Shown: piece after piece, positions 23,134-34,115 of the stretch
How the letters are laid out: every line of letters begins with the position of its first letter
Position numbering within the stretch: position 1 is the first letter of the stretch
Assembly: GCA_009760855.2 (NCBI GenBank)
Contig: WPIO01000047.1
Location: 1,137,001-1,201,000, forward strand
Length of the DNA: 64,000 nt
Origin: Cristatella mucedo
Taxonomy: Eukaryota > Bryozoa > Phylactolaemata > Cristatellidae
Direction: 5' to 3'
Made by a program: the position numbers and the translations under genes
Notes under the pieces: model-generated
The model's database searches: none
The model's input: the letters and a program-made list of their open reading frames with translations, nothing else
Told to the model about the DNA's origin: nothing

Positions 23134-23225
23134 GCCCGCAGCTCAGCTCAATCCAACTTCTGGAGCTCGACTGAGTGCCTATTGCATTACGGCTTGGGCT
23201 TCCATGTGGCCTCGGCCATGGATTC

Positions 23226-23308
23226 TCAAACTGGTAGCTGGCAGCAGAAAACTGGTAACAAACAGGTAACTGGTAGCATGTAACTGGTAACAAGCAGGTA
23301 ACTGGCGG
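23226..23308. repeat. Short minisatellite (AACTGGTAACAAGCAGGT-like)
   Basis: Four to five imperfect units based on AACTGGTARC with CAGGTAACTGG spacers. Confidence 0.75.
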
Positions 23309-23404
23309 CAGGCTGCGTTAATTGGGAAACCGTGAACAATAAATGTCTCGGCAGCTATAATGTGACAGAATTATCATCGCAGCATTTCCCGACGAACTTT
23401 ACGT

Positions 23405-24400
23405 ATGCCGGAAAGGAAGCGTGTCAATCGTGCAGCGATATGGCGTAACCGCATTCCAAATAATTCACAGCGACGGAGTTTATACTGCGACGAACAAGTT
23501 TATTAAAAGTTTCATTTTCAATTTCTTCAACGAAGAGGATGCCATCATGTCATCAATTGAGTGCGAGTTTAAAGCTTTGGTAGAATCTGGACTAAACGCA
23601 CTGCAGCCAAAAGATCTGAGCCTGATTACAGTCGATATTAAATGATTCGATTCCGACGAGCAGATCACAGGAAACAAGCCGAGATTGGGAAGTATTTTGG
23701 ATAGATATTAAGGAGCAAGAAAAGACCCTGCTAAGTGAGTCACGTGGGCCCTAAAGTCATTACGATGCTCGGTTGATAGCCAGTGCAAGTAGGAGATACG
23801 TGGTGTAATGTGGCTCTGTGACTCTCACGACCGATCAGCCTAGCGGCAGAGTACTACCCCGAATGTTAGCATCGTACTGTATAGCCAAGACGAACCGCGT
23901 GCTGTAACAGAAGTATGAATGTTATATCGTTTCTTAACAGGCCCTATTTTTTGCCGTGGTATGTAGCTGACAGCAGGCAGAGACTTGATCATGGATCTGA
24001 TTTGGTAATACAATGAAAGGTCACTTTAGAACAGGACACCCACTTTTTTCGCTGATACTACACGAGATACTACAGAAGAGCTTATTTTAAGATTTGGCTC
24101 TCCAATTTCTATCTAACGCTAGATTTGCACACAAGTAGTCAGTTTTTATCGTCTTTCAACTTAAGAAAGTTTGCTATCATTTAAGTGCGAACATTAGCAA
24201 TACATTCAAGTGCGAACATTGGCAATACGTGCTACGTGAGAATTGAGAGAGATTGACGTGTTTGAAGGCGCGTAGGGATGAAAAATTTCATAAATCCATA
24301 TGCAATCTGAGTAAACGTGAAAGTCTAAATTATACTTAGCAATAATATCGGCAAGAGGGGGAGCACAGACCGTTAAAAGTTCACCAAGCTCAAATCTTTG
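23405..24400 (-). pseudogene. Decayed LINE-1 copy
   Basis: Complement of the C-terminal ORF and RT is recognisable: AAGCCAGTGCAAG-type text, TCACGACCGATCAGCCTAGC, and at 24250-24370 the segment after the catalytic box (DLHVYSDCIWIYEIF-like on minus). The 3' hairpin is not seen at the left edge. Frames are badly broken. Confidence 0.75.
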
Positions 24401-24481
24401 AGCAACCAATCTTTTTAGGTTCCCGCATGATTTCTGCTCATTGTAAAAAATGACCTGAAATTGTAATGCAAATAATAATAA

Positions 24482-24990
24482 ATACAATGATGCATTTTTA
24501 TTGCACCATCAAAGAACTTAAGCTCTTTAAGGCACTTTATATATGCTGCAATGGAAGCGTGATCAAATTTTTTGCCTTAACATACACAGTGTCAACAAGT
24601 ATAATATAGTCAAAGGTAACACGCACAGTGCCATCATGCAAATGTAGTTAGTGGTAATTAATATGCAGTGTCCGCATGCATCAGCACACAAAAAAGCATC
24701 TTCACAAGGAACGATGATATACTGTGAGAAACGGATGCGCTTGTAGCTTTTTTTTTAAGGTCGTCAAGTCAAGGAATGTCGTGACGTCAGTTGTGAGTGA
24801 GTGACTTCCGAGATTTTGATGTTCATTGAGGTATAGCCAAATGGTTCGAGTCAAATAGGCGGTTGAAAAGGTACCTAGGCTAGTTTGAGAGTAGTTCTGA
24901 TAGGTAGGCTGCAGCCAGAGAATTAATGGACCTATAAGTGAATGACAGAACCCGAGTTATTTCATCGAGATGGAATATATTGCTCATGCA
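24482..24990 (-). pseudogene. LINE-1 3' fragment
   Basis: Starts at the left with TGCATTTTTATTGCACCATC and AAAGAACTTAAGCTCTTTAA, the complement of the LINE 3' end. It continues into the complement of the C-terminal ORF (GATAGGTAGGCTGCAGCCAG) and ends near 24990. It lies head-to-tail with the previous copy. Confidence 0.82.
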
Positions 24991-25025
24991 GTTGACGTAG
25001 CTTCGAGTCACTATATGAGCTATGC

Positions 25026-25170
25026 CAAGCTGGTTTGGTCCAGCGGTCAAGGTGCTAGCCCAAACCAAGATTAGGCTGAGGTCGTGGGCTCGAGCCCCGA
25101 GGCAAATGTGAAGCGCCCGAATAGAGATTAGGTTCTCTTAGGGCGCTATACAAATGAATTATGTAATTAT
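25026..25170 (+). mobile_element. SINE B, nearly full length
   Basis: AGCTGGTTTGGTCCAGCGGT begins the tRNA-like head. The B box is GGGCTCGAGCCCC. The tail reads GAAGCGCCCGAATAGAGATT, AGGTTCTCTTAGGGCGCTAT, then ACAAATGAATTATG. The AGCGCCC...GGGCGCT arms of the tail hairpin pair perfectly. Confidence 0.92.
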
Positions 25171-25494
25171 ATATAAAATCTATCTGTATTAGGTAACCTA
25201 AGACAACTAGAGTTTGCCCCTCCTGAGATGAGTAGACGGTGAGCCGATGAGTCGATGGTAAGCTATGGCTACCACGTTCAGCTGGTAGCTGTCACTTTGA
25301 ACGCTTAAGAATTGTATGAGTGCAGGTCAGTACTGTAAGGCGGTTGTAATGCGGTAGCCTCCCAAAGAAACGTGCCTATCGCATGCTTTGAACTACGCAA
25401 GACAGTCTTGGCAAGGTAAAAATTCAAACCTCCTTAGAGAACTCTTAGCTTTGGCCCTGCATGAGTAGAACGTTCCGCACTCGTCCCAGATATA
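25171..25494. other. Unclassified DNA
   Basis: Contains a segment at 25368-25405 (AACGTGCCTATCGCATG) resembling 13733-13775. No other repeat was recognised. Confidence 0.35.
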
Positions 25495-25742
25495 CTAGAG
25501 CTCACTGCCTGTGGACTGGCTCCTCTGAGTCATAGTAGAGTTACAGTACAGACGTAAGCCGCCTGACTTTAAGTGTGCCATCTTGCCGCGTGACCTAAGT
25601 TCGTGACAGGTGGCGGACGTACGGACGTGATGGACGGACGTGACGGACGTGACGGACGTGACGGACGGACGTGACGGACATGGCGGACGGACGTGACGGA
25701 CGGACGTGATGGATGGACTTTCTCACTTTAATTAGTAGGGAT
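25495..25742 (+). repeat. Dispersed repeat E, copy 2, with internal minisatellite
   Basis: Outer parts (GCTCACTGCCTGTGGACTGG, GTGCCATCTTGCCGCGTGAC and GGACTTTCTCACTTTAATTA) match 10270-10395. Between them, at about 25608-25715, sit roughly eight to ten tandem units built on GGACGTGACGGAC. In copy 1 that position holds only GGGTGACGGAGGGAAGGG, so the array expanded within this copy. Confidence 0.75.
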
Positions 25743-26514
25743 TCCGCGGGTTATTAGCAAGGCCTTATTCGCAGCTACGCTCACATGATGGACAGCAGTT
25801 CTCGAGCAACCTTCACGCCGCTATTGCCGGAATGCGAGCGTTTCCAATGCAATTCACTAGTGGGGAATACAATGCATACATCCCGATTCGATGCTTCATG
25901 CCTGCCTATTCGTTCTTTTCTCGGGGCTCCAATGCAGCGGTGAAGATCAGGCAGTCCATGAGGTGTAGTGATTTGAAAGTCAAGGCAAAAGCACACACTC
26001 AGTCAAAAGACATTGGATCAGAGGGTCGTAGTCAGCAATACAGCAACCGTGCTTCAGTCAGCATCTGTCAGTCAATCTGATAATGGTGGCAGCAGCTCGC
26101 CGCCATGCTGGTCCAGCCTGCCGCTAACCACCCTCCTTCTTCGTCACATCTGGTGCTTGCTTTCAAGGCAGTCGGCTCAAAATAGCATCTCATATCAGCT
26201 GCTGCTGAAATTCTGAAAATTCCTTTTCGCTTTCTGCATTTTAGACAGCTGGATGCTGCCGCAGCTTTCTTTGGCGACTGCATCCTAAGCCCACCCGCAT
26301 TCGCCCACCTGAGTAGCCTTTGTCACTTGGCTGGGAGAGCTCAAATACCTACCTGTGTGTGGCTTGCTCGTCGGCCTGATTAATGCATGGACCCGGCAAG
26401 TGACGGACAGAGCGGCGTTGGCAAAATAGATGTATACATTAAACCTGCCTCAGTCCACATTACTTGTAGCTATTTGAAAAGTTGCCATGGGCTGGCCGAT
26501 AGACAGTGAGGGAG
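25743..26514. other. Unclassified DNA
   Basis: Short open frames at 25781-26283 on both strands are not recognisable. The stretch 26080-26330 has scattered GCTGCTG and CAGC motifs but no tandem structure. Confidence 0.35.
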
Positions 26515-26670
26515 TGAGTGGGTGTGTATGAGAGAGAGAGTGTATGTGTTTTCGCATGTGCGTGTGTGCGTTTGTGTGTGTGTGTGTGTGTGTGTATGCG
26601 TGCATGTGTGCGAGCTTGATTGTGTATGTGTGCGTGTGTATGTGTGATACTGAGTGAGAGAGTGCAAAAA
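26515..26670. repeat. GT-rich compound microsatellite
   Basis: TGTGTG runs interrupted by TATG, CGTG and CATG steps, flanked by GAGAGA. Such alternating purine-pyrimidine tracts can adopt Z-DNA. Confidence 0.85.
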
Positions 26671-26827
26671 TAGAGAGTAGTGACTGCTAAATGCCCCCAG
26701 GTCTTGCTGTAGCATAGCCTGAAGTTAAGCTGCAAATGCTAAACGGGGTCCTTACAGGCGAGCGATTGCATTCTGAGTGATCCATACACCTGTGGAGACG
26801 TTATGAAGAAAGAATACTAGTAATAAC

Positions 26828-28240
26828 AATAATACATTTAACAGCGCTTCCAGAGTACTTAATCTCTGTCTAGGAACTTAGTTATGCTGTGAGGGAAGCA
26901 TGACTATAGGATATGGTAAAAGATAATAATCGCAGTCTAAGCACTCATAAATATAGTTAGTGGTAACATATACGGTGTGAGCACGCACATGACGAATCGC
27001 AACAGTTCTGCCAATCCTGTGAGTAACAGGTGCCTTTTTAGAATATCAGTGTAAATATCATCAAGATAAAAGATGCCATGACGCCGGTCGAGAGTGAACT
27101 GAAGGCTTTGGGAGCATACACACTAGAAGCACAGTGGCCCCGTAGTTTTAGGTTGGTTCGAGGCATGTCTAGACGGCTTGTGTCAGCAGAGCTCTGGCAC
27201 GATGGCTGGCCCGGTTAGGAAGTAGTTCTAACTGGTTGAATGGGCTATGTAGAAGAGTATGAAGTATGTGTAGAGTATCAAGTGACCTGAAAATGCAAAG
27301 CCTTGATGTCGATGCTTGATGGGAAGCCAGTGCAGGTCGGCGATAAGTGGTCAGGTAGCATCTGTGACGCTCACGAAGGCAAGCCTAGCTGCCGATATTT
27401 GCATCAACTGTGAGCATGTAATCGCGTAAGCCCGAAGATCTGCAAGCGGTGAGCTACAGAAGTCGAGACGGCTTGTCAAAAATGCATGAACCAATGTAGA
27501 TGCAGTATCGCTGTCTAAGCAGGTCTGGATTTTTGCAGTGCTACGTAGCTGAAAGAAGGCAGACTTGACTGTGGAGCTAATTCTGTCGTCTAGTGATAGG
27601 TCACTTTGGAAGAGGAGACCCAGATTTCGTGCAAATGCAACAGGAGACATGCTCCCCTTGGCAATTTTAAGTGTTTAGCTTCCTAATTTTTTAGTTGCTC
27701 TAAGTTTGCCATTAAATAGCATATAGTTCTTTCTTCAATCAGTTTGAGATAGTTTGCTGCCATACAGATGCTAATTTCAGCAATACGTGCAGCAAGGGTT
27801 TGATGGAGCTGACGTTCGCTGGAAGGTTGGGAGGAATCAAAGTATACGTGCATCTGAGTGTCATCTACAAAGATGTGAAAGCCCAGATTGTCCTTGGCGA
27901 TTACATCACCCAGAGCAAGAGTCTAAATTGTGACAGGAAGCAGCACAGTTACACAGCGCTGGGGTATCGATACGTAGAGGCCGCTCAAAATATTTTCAAC
28001 AACTGACAACAGTTTTTTAGAGTCTCCCACTGATATGGGACCTGAAACGTTACGGAGAAATTAATGCCCTGATGAGCGGTGCTTGAGAAGGACTTAGCGA
28101 TCAATATTATTTAACGCATCCAAAAGATCAAGCAAAACAAACAGAGAGACTTTATCTGAGTCTGAATTCCCAAGAGAATCATTATATATGGCCGAAACAA
28201 TGCTGGCTCTTCGGAATTAGCTCTACAGCTCCTGTCTGTA
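26828..28240 (-). pseudogene. Decayed LINE-1 copy (RT to 3' end)
   Basis: The left edge carries ATACATTTAACAGCGCTTCC and AGAGTACTTAATCTCTGTCT, the complement of the 3' hairpin. At 27351-27650 (minus) a 99-codon frame reads VAFARNLGLLFQSDLSLDDR and continues with SSTVKSAFFQLRSTAKIQ. This is the block downstream of the catalytic core. Further right the complement of the RT (CACCCAGAGCAAGAGTCTAA region) is degraded. Inactive. Confidence 0.82.
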
Positions 28241-28634
28241 ACTTACTTACTAGATTCGAAGATACTAGGTACATTGTGTAATTCCAAGCTATACAGTGTG
28301 CTCCTGCCATAGCTCGGCCCTGGTCCGATCAGCACTTTGAGTGATTTATTTAAAGCGACATCTCAGAATAGACGTAAGTATTCTGACGTTTGGAGAGTGG
28401 GGTACAGACGCCTTGTTCGTGGTGTGAATTGGTGTAGACAACCCTACTGACGTCAGCCGACTGGGGCTATCAACTGCCTTGGGCCGGGTGGCTCGGTGCA
28501 TCGATACCTAGCGTCTTCGGTGGCCGAAATACCATCATCATCTTAGGCTGTTGCTGGGCTGGGACCGGCGGCCTGCGAGAATGATCGAACTGCTTCAGAA
28601 AAGGTTGTACAGATAACAGTATTAAACTACTATT
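28241..28634. other. Unclassified insertion between two LINE copies
   Basis: Contains GGGCCGGGTGGCTCGGTGCA near 28484, loosely like a tRNA A-box region, but no matching B box was found. Confidence 0.3.
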
Positions 28635-29548
28635 ATAATGCATTTGATATAGAACCATCAGAGAACTCTATCTCTTTCTAGGCACTTTACATTCGCTGCA
28701 AAGGAAGCACGATCGAATGGTTAGTGATAGCATGCTCAATAAACAACAAGAATATCATGATTAAGACTGATATGCAAAGGGTTAGCATGCTAGCATGGTT
28801 AGTGGCAGCATGTACACTGTCAGCACGCATAAGCACATAAAGGACGAACCACAGGGACCCACTAAATGTTGTGATAAATATATGCGTTTTTAGTTTCTTT
28901 CTAAATCTGGTCAATTCAGGGGATTTCGTAACGCAAGTCGGGAGTGAGTTTCAGACTTTTGGAGCATGCGAACTAAAGGGACGGTCTCCACAGGATGTAA
29001 GGCTCGTACGTAGTAATAGTTTAATTCCGAAAAGTTGGTGGTACGATGCCTAGTTTGGTGGGGGAGAAGATCTGATAGGTAGGCTGGAGCGAAAGAATAA
29101 AGAGGCTTAAAAGTGAGTGACAGAACCTTGAATTAAATGCCTTGCTTGACGAGGAGCTAATGCAGGTCGGCGAGAAGTGGTGTGATGTGGCAACTGCGAC
29201 GCCCACGACAGACAAGCATAGCTGCGGAGTTTTGCATCAGCTGTAAGCGCCGGATTGCACAAGCCGGTAGACCAACAAGCAGTAAGTTACACAGTCCAGA
29301 TGGGATGTCATAAATGCACAGACCAATTTAGATATGGTATCCCTCTAAACAAGCCAAAATTTTAGCAAGATTATTTAGTTGAAAGTAGGCAGACTTGACT
29401 GTGGAGCTGATGTGGTTGTCTAACGAAAGGTCACTTTTGAACATGACACCTACATTTCGTGCAGAATCACCAGGAGATATGCTGACGGGGCCGATTTTGA
29501 GCGTTAGCCGTTCCAATTTCTGAGGTTTAAGACGTAGTCAGCTGGCCA
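28635..29548 (-). pseudogene. LINE-1 3' copy
   Basis: Begins with the complement of the 3' end (GAACCATCAGAGAACTCTAT). The minus frame 28687-28914 preserves GSLWFVLYVLMRADSVHAAT. This shows that sequence past the stop of the intact copy at 60792 is still readable as protein in this copy. Later blocks include SISPGDSARNVGVMFKSDLS at 29328-29516. Confidence 0.87.
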
Positions 29549-30174
29549 GCTTCTTGGCATACGGTCGGAAGAGCATAGCCTTAGACGTCAGGAGGCAGCC
29601 GACTTATCAGAAACAAACCAAAATAGCTGTATGTATCGCATTATTGCGATGTGATTGGTGTACGGAGCTGCACAAGTTCGAATTACATATATACGTTGCA
29701 GCATTACCTGATTATAGGATATTTGAGTAGTCGATACGGTAACTGCAACGCGATCGTTCGTCGACTGTGCAAACCTGTAGCACCTTGGGATTGGCGTCTA
29801 ATCCCTTTTACAGCAGATTGCCAAAAGCCTCGTTTCTGCATAATTAAAAGTTCGCCGGTTGAAAGTTGTTTAGTGGATAAGGCAACAAATAAAGTACGTT
29901 TTCCCCTTACAACGTGCCGGCGTTAATAGCCTAGGTTAACTCGAGCCTTACGCTTTCAATGGCATGTACGTCTCTTCATTTCTGCTTCTCTTGCACTGCA
30001 TTCAACTGCTCAGCAGTTGCTACCAGTAGGTCCATTTCAATAGGAGGGCACATGCACTGTGTCTATACATTGACGCTGAGCTATTTCTACTATTTTTGTA
30101 GCACCTGGAAAAATTTAAAACCTACAGTTTTGAGATTTTTCTCGCTTGCTTGATAAATGATTAAAACAGGAATA
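29549..30174. other. Unclassified DNA
   Basis: Short plus frames at 29651-29926 and 29959-30153 have ordinary composition but no recognised similarity. No tandem repeat is visible. Confidence 0.35.
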
Positions 30175-30460
30175 CTAATAAAAACAGTAAGATATTTGCC
30201 TAGTACCCTCAGAGAACTAAATATCTTTATAGACACTTGAGGGATTCTGTCAGGGAAGCGTCAAAATGATCATTGACAGTATGCACAGCGTAAGCATGCA
30301 TAAGCGCACAAATGGAAATGCACACTCATCCAAAAAATGCTGAGAAACACGCGAGGAACAGGTGCGTTTGTAGCTTCTGCTTACATTTTGTCGCGTCAGA
30401 GTGTGTCGTGACGTAAGTCGGCAATGCCTTCCAGGCAAAATACGGGGAGAATACGTGATA
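30175..30460 (-). pseudogene. LINE-1 3' fragment
   Basis: TAGTACCCTCAGAGAACTAA at the left edge is the complement of the terminal hairpin. CATAAGCGCACAAATGG and CAGGTGCGTTTGTAGCTTCT follow in the usual order. Similarity ends near GTCGGCAATGCCTTCCAGGC. Confidence 0.78.
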
Positions 30461-31109
30461 ATAATCTACGGTCAGGTGGCTCAGAGGCCGTCGCGATTTA
30501 CTATTCAATCGACTGAGCTTGAGGAGTTTCGCTATTAACCTCAGGTCAGGCAGTAAAGGGTCGCTCTGAGCGCCGCACGAGAGTTGCTGTACGCAATGGC
30601 TCATACTGAGCGCCTGCAATTCACTCTCGATGTCGAATATTGGATATTGACTTGTTAACATGAGGTACGGACACTCTGCGTTGCTACGGTGTTCCGCTAT
30701 AGTCGACATATCTGCGTGCATTGATATTGCACTTAAAAGTTGCCAGCCGTGAATCCAAGCGAATCTCAGGTCATATCTCGTCACATCCGTCTTGCGTCTG
30801 CTAAAATTTGCTACGCTAATAGCACCGTTCGCAGCCTAGTTCCGTTCGCATTTGGAAGCCGGTCGCCCATTTGCACCACAATTACCATAAGTTTGCTAGA
30901 CCGTTTTTCCGAGCGTGCGTGCCGTCCGTGCGTCGTCGCTCGTCCGCGGCATCTGTCTGGCCGCGGTTTTTACGCGTATGCAATACGCTCATTACAAGGG
31001 CTTGACATCTCTCGGCTCATCGGTTCCTCCTTTGCGCCAATGGTCTTGCAAACGTACCTAATCGATCGGCGAGCAGAGTCTCAACGGTGAGGAGCACAAT
31101 AACCAGACG
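30461..31109. other. Unclassified, with a diverged repeat D at 30700-30785
   Basis: On the minus strand 30700-30785 reads GCTGGCAACTTTTAAGTGCA, ATGCACGCAGATATGTCGAC, parallel to repeat D. The rest (including 30740-31090 plus, 116 codons) is not recognisable. Confidence 0.4.
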
Positions 31110-31445
31110 TGGCCGCCGCGAGGTGTTGCTGCACAGTGGTCTCCAATTAAGTTTTAAGCCGGTTAGAGGCGCAGATAAATGACTTGAATTAGAAGAACGG
31201 GCTGCCAAGAGTGGGCGGTAAGACGAGTAGTGCGATTGGGAAGTAGTTGGGATGGGTAGGCTGCAGCAAGGCAATGGAGGGACCTAAAACTGGCTGATAA
31301 CGCCTAGAAGTTTATATGCCGCGTAGTAAGGAGCTCGTGTAGATCGGCGAGATTTGGTGTACTCGTGCTAACTATGATGTTTGGCAGCGGAGTTTAGCAC
31401 CAACTGTGAGCGCCTTATTGCGAAGACCGGAGGACCTTTACCCAT
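31110..31445 (-). pseudogene. LINE-1 C-terminal fragment
   Basis: Complement of the [17 protein letters not shown] and SLTFRSLHS region is recognisable through GGTAGGCTGCAGCAAGGCAA, GGACCTAAAACTGGCTGATA and GTAGATCGGCGAGA. Both ends are decayed. Confidence 0.65.
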
Positions 31446-31754
31446 CGAACGCCGATGACATCTTTCAGCTCTGACGCCGAACAGTTTGGACGGTGAGGAC
31501 AGCGAGAGTTAATGGCTCGTTTTAACTCGAAACATGCTCGGACGACTCGACTCATTACGCTCGCCAGTCTAGTAGATGCAGCTTTAGCACGTATGAATTT
31601 TGAGTGGATGTAAAGGTCAAATCTGCTGACCCGTCTTTAATTTCTCTGCGTTGGACAGAGGTACAGCTATCAAGGCACTTCATGTCGAACAAGCCAGTAC
31701 GACTGTGAGTACTCAATGAATACGTCCGAGAGCTCTCTCTCTCTCTCGCTTTGT
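31446..31754. other. Unclassified DNA
   Basis: Ends in a short CT tract (31735-31750) that abuts the 3' side of the LINE-2 copy. Confidence 0.3.
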
Positions 31755-32470
31755 ATGTGTGTATCTCCGTCTGTAACTCCACCAAGCCACAGAGACTTTG
31801 TGGGTGTTACGCATGAGATTTTTGTATAGTCCACTCACAGCCTAAGCGGCTTTTGGTACGGATTCGGTAGCCAACAGACTTCATCTCACGCCACAAAGAG
31901 AAAGTGGGAAGCATAGCAGAGTCAGGAGAGCAGTTCAGGTAGTGAGTAGCATGGAAGTGGCAGCTCAGGACCGCTGAAAAAGATGAGCCATAGTCGGCAG
32001 CAGGAGATTAGTTGCCGTTTCGTAAGAATTGTAGAAGCGAGTTCCACAGTTTAGGACCTGCAGAGCTAAAGCTCTTGTCGCCAACGGTCTTCAAGCAGAG
32101 GAATGGAACAGCTAATTTATTGTCCAGACAGGACCCGAGGGCGCGAAGAGGCTGAAACTGGTGCAACAGTTCAGCTAGGTACGAAGGAGCCAAGCCGTAG
32201 CGGGCCTTGTGGATCAGCGTAAGAACTTTGCTCTGTATGCGTTGCTCAACTGGCATCCATCCTAGCTAGCTCTTTTCGCAAAGGAGACACATAGTCAAAC
32301 GTCTGGGACTTGAAGACTAGCCTTGCAGCCATATTCATAGCCAGCTGCAGTGACCTAATAGCTTTATTTGGTAGCCCAGATATAAGGGAATTACAATAAT
32401 CAAGCCAAGGCAAAACTAAGGAGCTAGTTGAATTTTTTACAAGCCACTGTGCAAGACAGCTCTTAATCTT
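31755..32470 (-). pseudogene. LINE-2 family copy, best preserved of its family
   Basis: The minus frame 32008-32256 reads PVEQRIQSKVLTLIHKARYG, APSYLAELLHQFQPLRALGS and ends in KLWNSLLQFLRNGN. This is the typical C-terminal region after the reverse transcriptase in Jockey-superfamily LINEs. Upstream (to about 32470) the LDYCNSLISGLPNKAIRSLQ-like block is visible across a stop. The 3' end GTATCTCCGTCTGTAACTCC corresponds to GGAGTTACAGACGGAGATAC of the plus copies. The sequence differs clearly from LINE-1. Confidence 0.85.
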
Positions 32471-32574
32471 GCATAGGGATGGGACGTGATGACTTCCACT
32501 CTCCCTCCCGCATCCTTTTCCCCCTTAGCTCCCTCCCTCCGATCCTCAATTTTGTTCTCTCACTCTTTTTCTTA

Positions 32575-32577
<3 letters not shown>

Positions 32578-32640
<63 letters not shown>
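32578..32640. repeat. (CT)n microsatellite
   Basis: About 30 CT units with rare interruptions. Two overlapping Ser/Leu-rich plus frames here are artefacts. Confidence 0.95.
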
Positions 32641-32643
<3 letters not shown>

Positions 32644-33084
32644 CCTCTCCGCCTGCCAGTTTACCTCCGCGTGTGCTTTCTAGCAAATAATAAGGCACCG
32701 ACCGTTTGCCACGTCCATCAATGTCAAGGATAGGCCCGTGGTAAAATATTAGTCATGAAATTGCGAAAGCTCCAGAAGAGAAAATCCTTAATAGAAAACA
32801 ACCAACAAGGTGACCAGCTTTTTGACTGACTGCCTGGTGGCCAGCCGCATCGGTCATTATTTGGTGGCAATTTATTGGAAAGGCTTATGCTCAACGAACT
32901 TCCGTGGGCCCCTAACTGACTTGTAGAAAAGTCAGTGGCCGTTGCATACACACTGGCGTGCATGTTTAGTCTGACTTTGTGGAATACAGTGCAATGCAAG
33001 CACTGCGAGCTCGTGGATGGCTGACTATGCTACAAGCTCTCGGTATTTGGTTCGACGAGACTTTGACACGTGACCATGCACATA
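32641..33084. other. Unclassified DNA
   Basis: No repeat match was recognised. The minus frame at 32724-32999 lacks any known motif. Confidence 0.3.
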
Positions 33085-33455
33085 TCTTCATCAGCTGCTT
33101 CATTCCTTTCGCTTAAAGACCGTTGGCGACAGCAGTTTCTGCTCTGCAGGTGCTAGACTGTAGAACTCACTTCCACGATCGATTCTTACGAAACTGCTGC
33201 CGACTATGGCCCATCTTTTTTAAAGCCATCCTGAGCTGGTACTTCCGTGTAACTCACTACCTCAACTGCTCTCCTGACTCTGCTATGCTTCTCACCACTT
33301 TCGCTCTGTTGCGTGAGACGAAGTCTGTTGGCTACCGAATGCGTACCGAAAGCCGCTTAGGCTGTGAGTGCGCTATACAAAGCTCTCCTGCGTAACACTC
33401 ACATAGTCTCTGTGGCTTGGTGGAGTTACAGACGGAGATACATTACATTACAATC
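33085..33455 (+). mobile_element. LINE-2 family 3' fragment
   Basis: CGCTTAAAGACCGTTGGCGA encodes the RLKTVGD block of the copy at 32008. The 3' UTR (GCTACCGAATGCGTACCGAA, GAGTGCGCTATACAAAGCTC) and the terminus GGAGTTACAGACGGAGATAC, ATTACATTACA follow. It faces the minus copy at 31755-32470, forming an inverted pair. Confidence 0.83.
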
Positions 33456-33804
33456 CATGAACCCTTGTGCGGCGCTCGCTTCCTCTCGACGTGTAATTGC
33501 ACGTAGCGATATTAGGCGGCACTGCTAACTAACGCTGCTTACTTGCAGACGCTCGTACGACCGCTTCATAAACCAAGGGGCTTGGAAGGCAGCAGTAGCA
33601 GATAAACGCTGGCTACGGCCATCGTCGCCCCGTTGTGGAGGCAATTCGTATGCAGACAAGGCTGGCTGTGTCAAGATTGAAGGCCATCGATGGACGACCT
33701 ATGCCAACGGGGGGGGGGGGAACAACGACCGTTGTCGGCCCAACATGAGACGTACACACAGTGCTGAAAAATACTGGCTGAATTCTTCATGTGTGTTTTC
33801 AACC
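33456..33804. other. Unclassified DNA with a G run
   Basis: A run of 12 G occurs at 33710-33721. Nothing else was recognised. Confidence 0.3.
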
Positions 33805-34115
33805 GTTTACTTATACCTCGTACGAACCCCAAATATTTTGGAGACCGTGCGTTTTGTTCGTATGCTCGCAAAGCCCGGAACACTTATTCCGACTTGCGTC
33901 ACGACATCCCTTGACTTGACCACATTTAATAAGAGACTAAAAACGCATCTATTTCTCGCAGTATTTAGTCGGTCCATGTAATTCTTCCTGTACGTGCTAA
34001 TGCGTGATGACACACACTGTACATGCTGCCGCTAGCCGTATTTGCAAAACTGACCCTGTGCATGTCGCCTCTAACCATGTTATACTTGCTGTCATGCATG
34101 CTTGAGTGGTCACTA
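33805..34115 (+). pseudogene. LINE-1 3' fragment
   Basis: ACTTATACCTCGTACGAACC, TTTTGGAGACCGTGCGTTTT, CTTGACTTGACCACATTTAA and CTAAAAACGCATCTATTTCT match the end of the LINE ORF. The following 3' UTR (GTGCTAATGCGTGATGACAC) lacks the terminal hairpin. Confidence 0.82.

Noticed and set aside
25608-25715. CRISPR-like array
   Set aside because: The units are contiguous, short and without unique spacers; this is a minisatellite.
28484-28570. Another SINE head
   Set aside because: An A-box-like stretch is present but no B box and no known tail follow.
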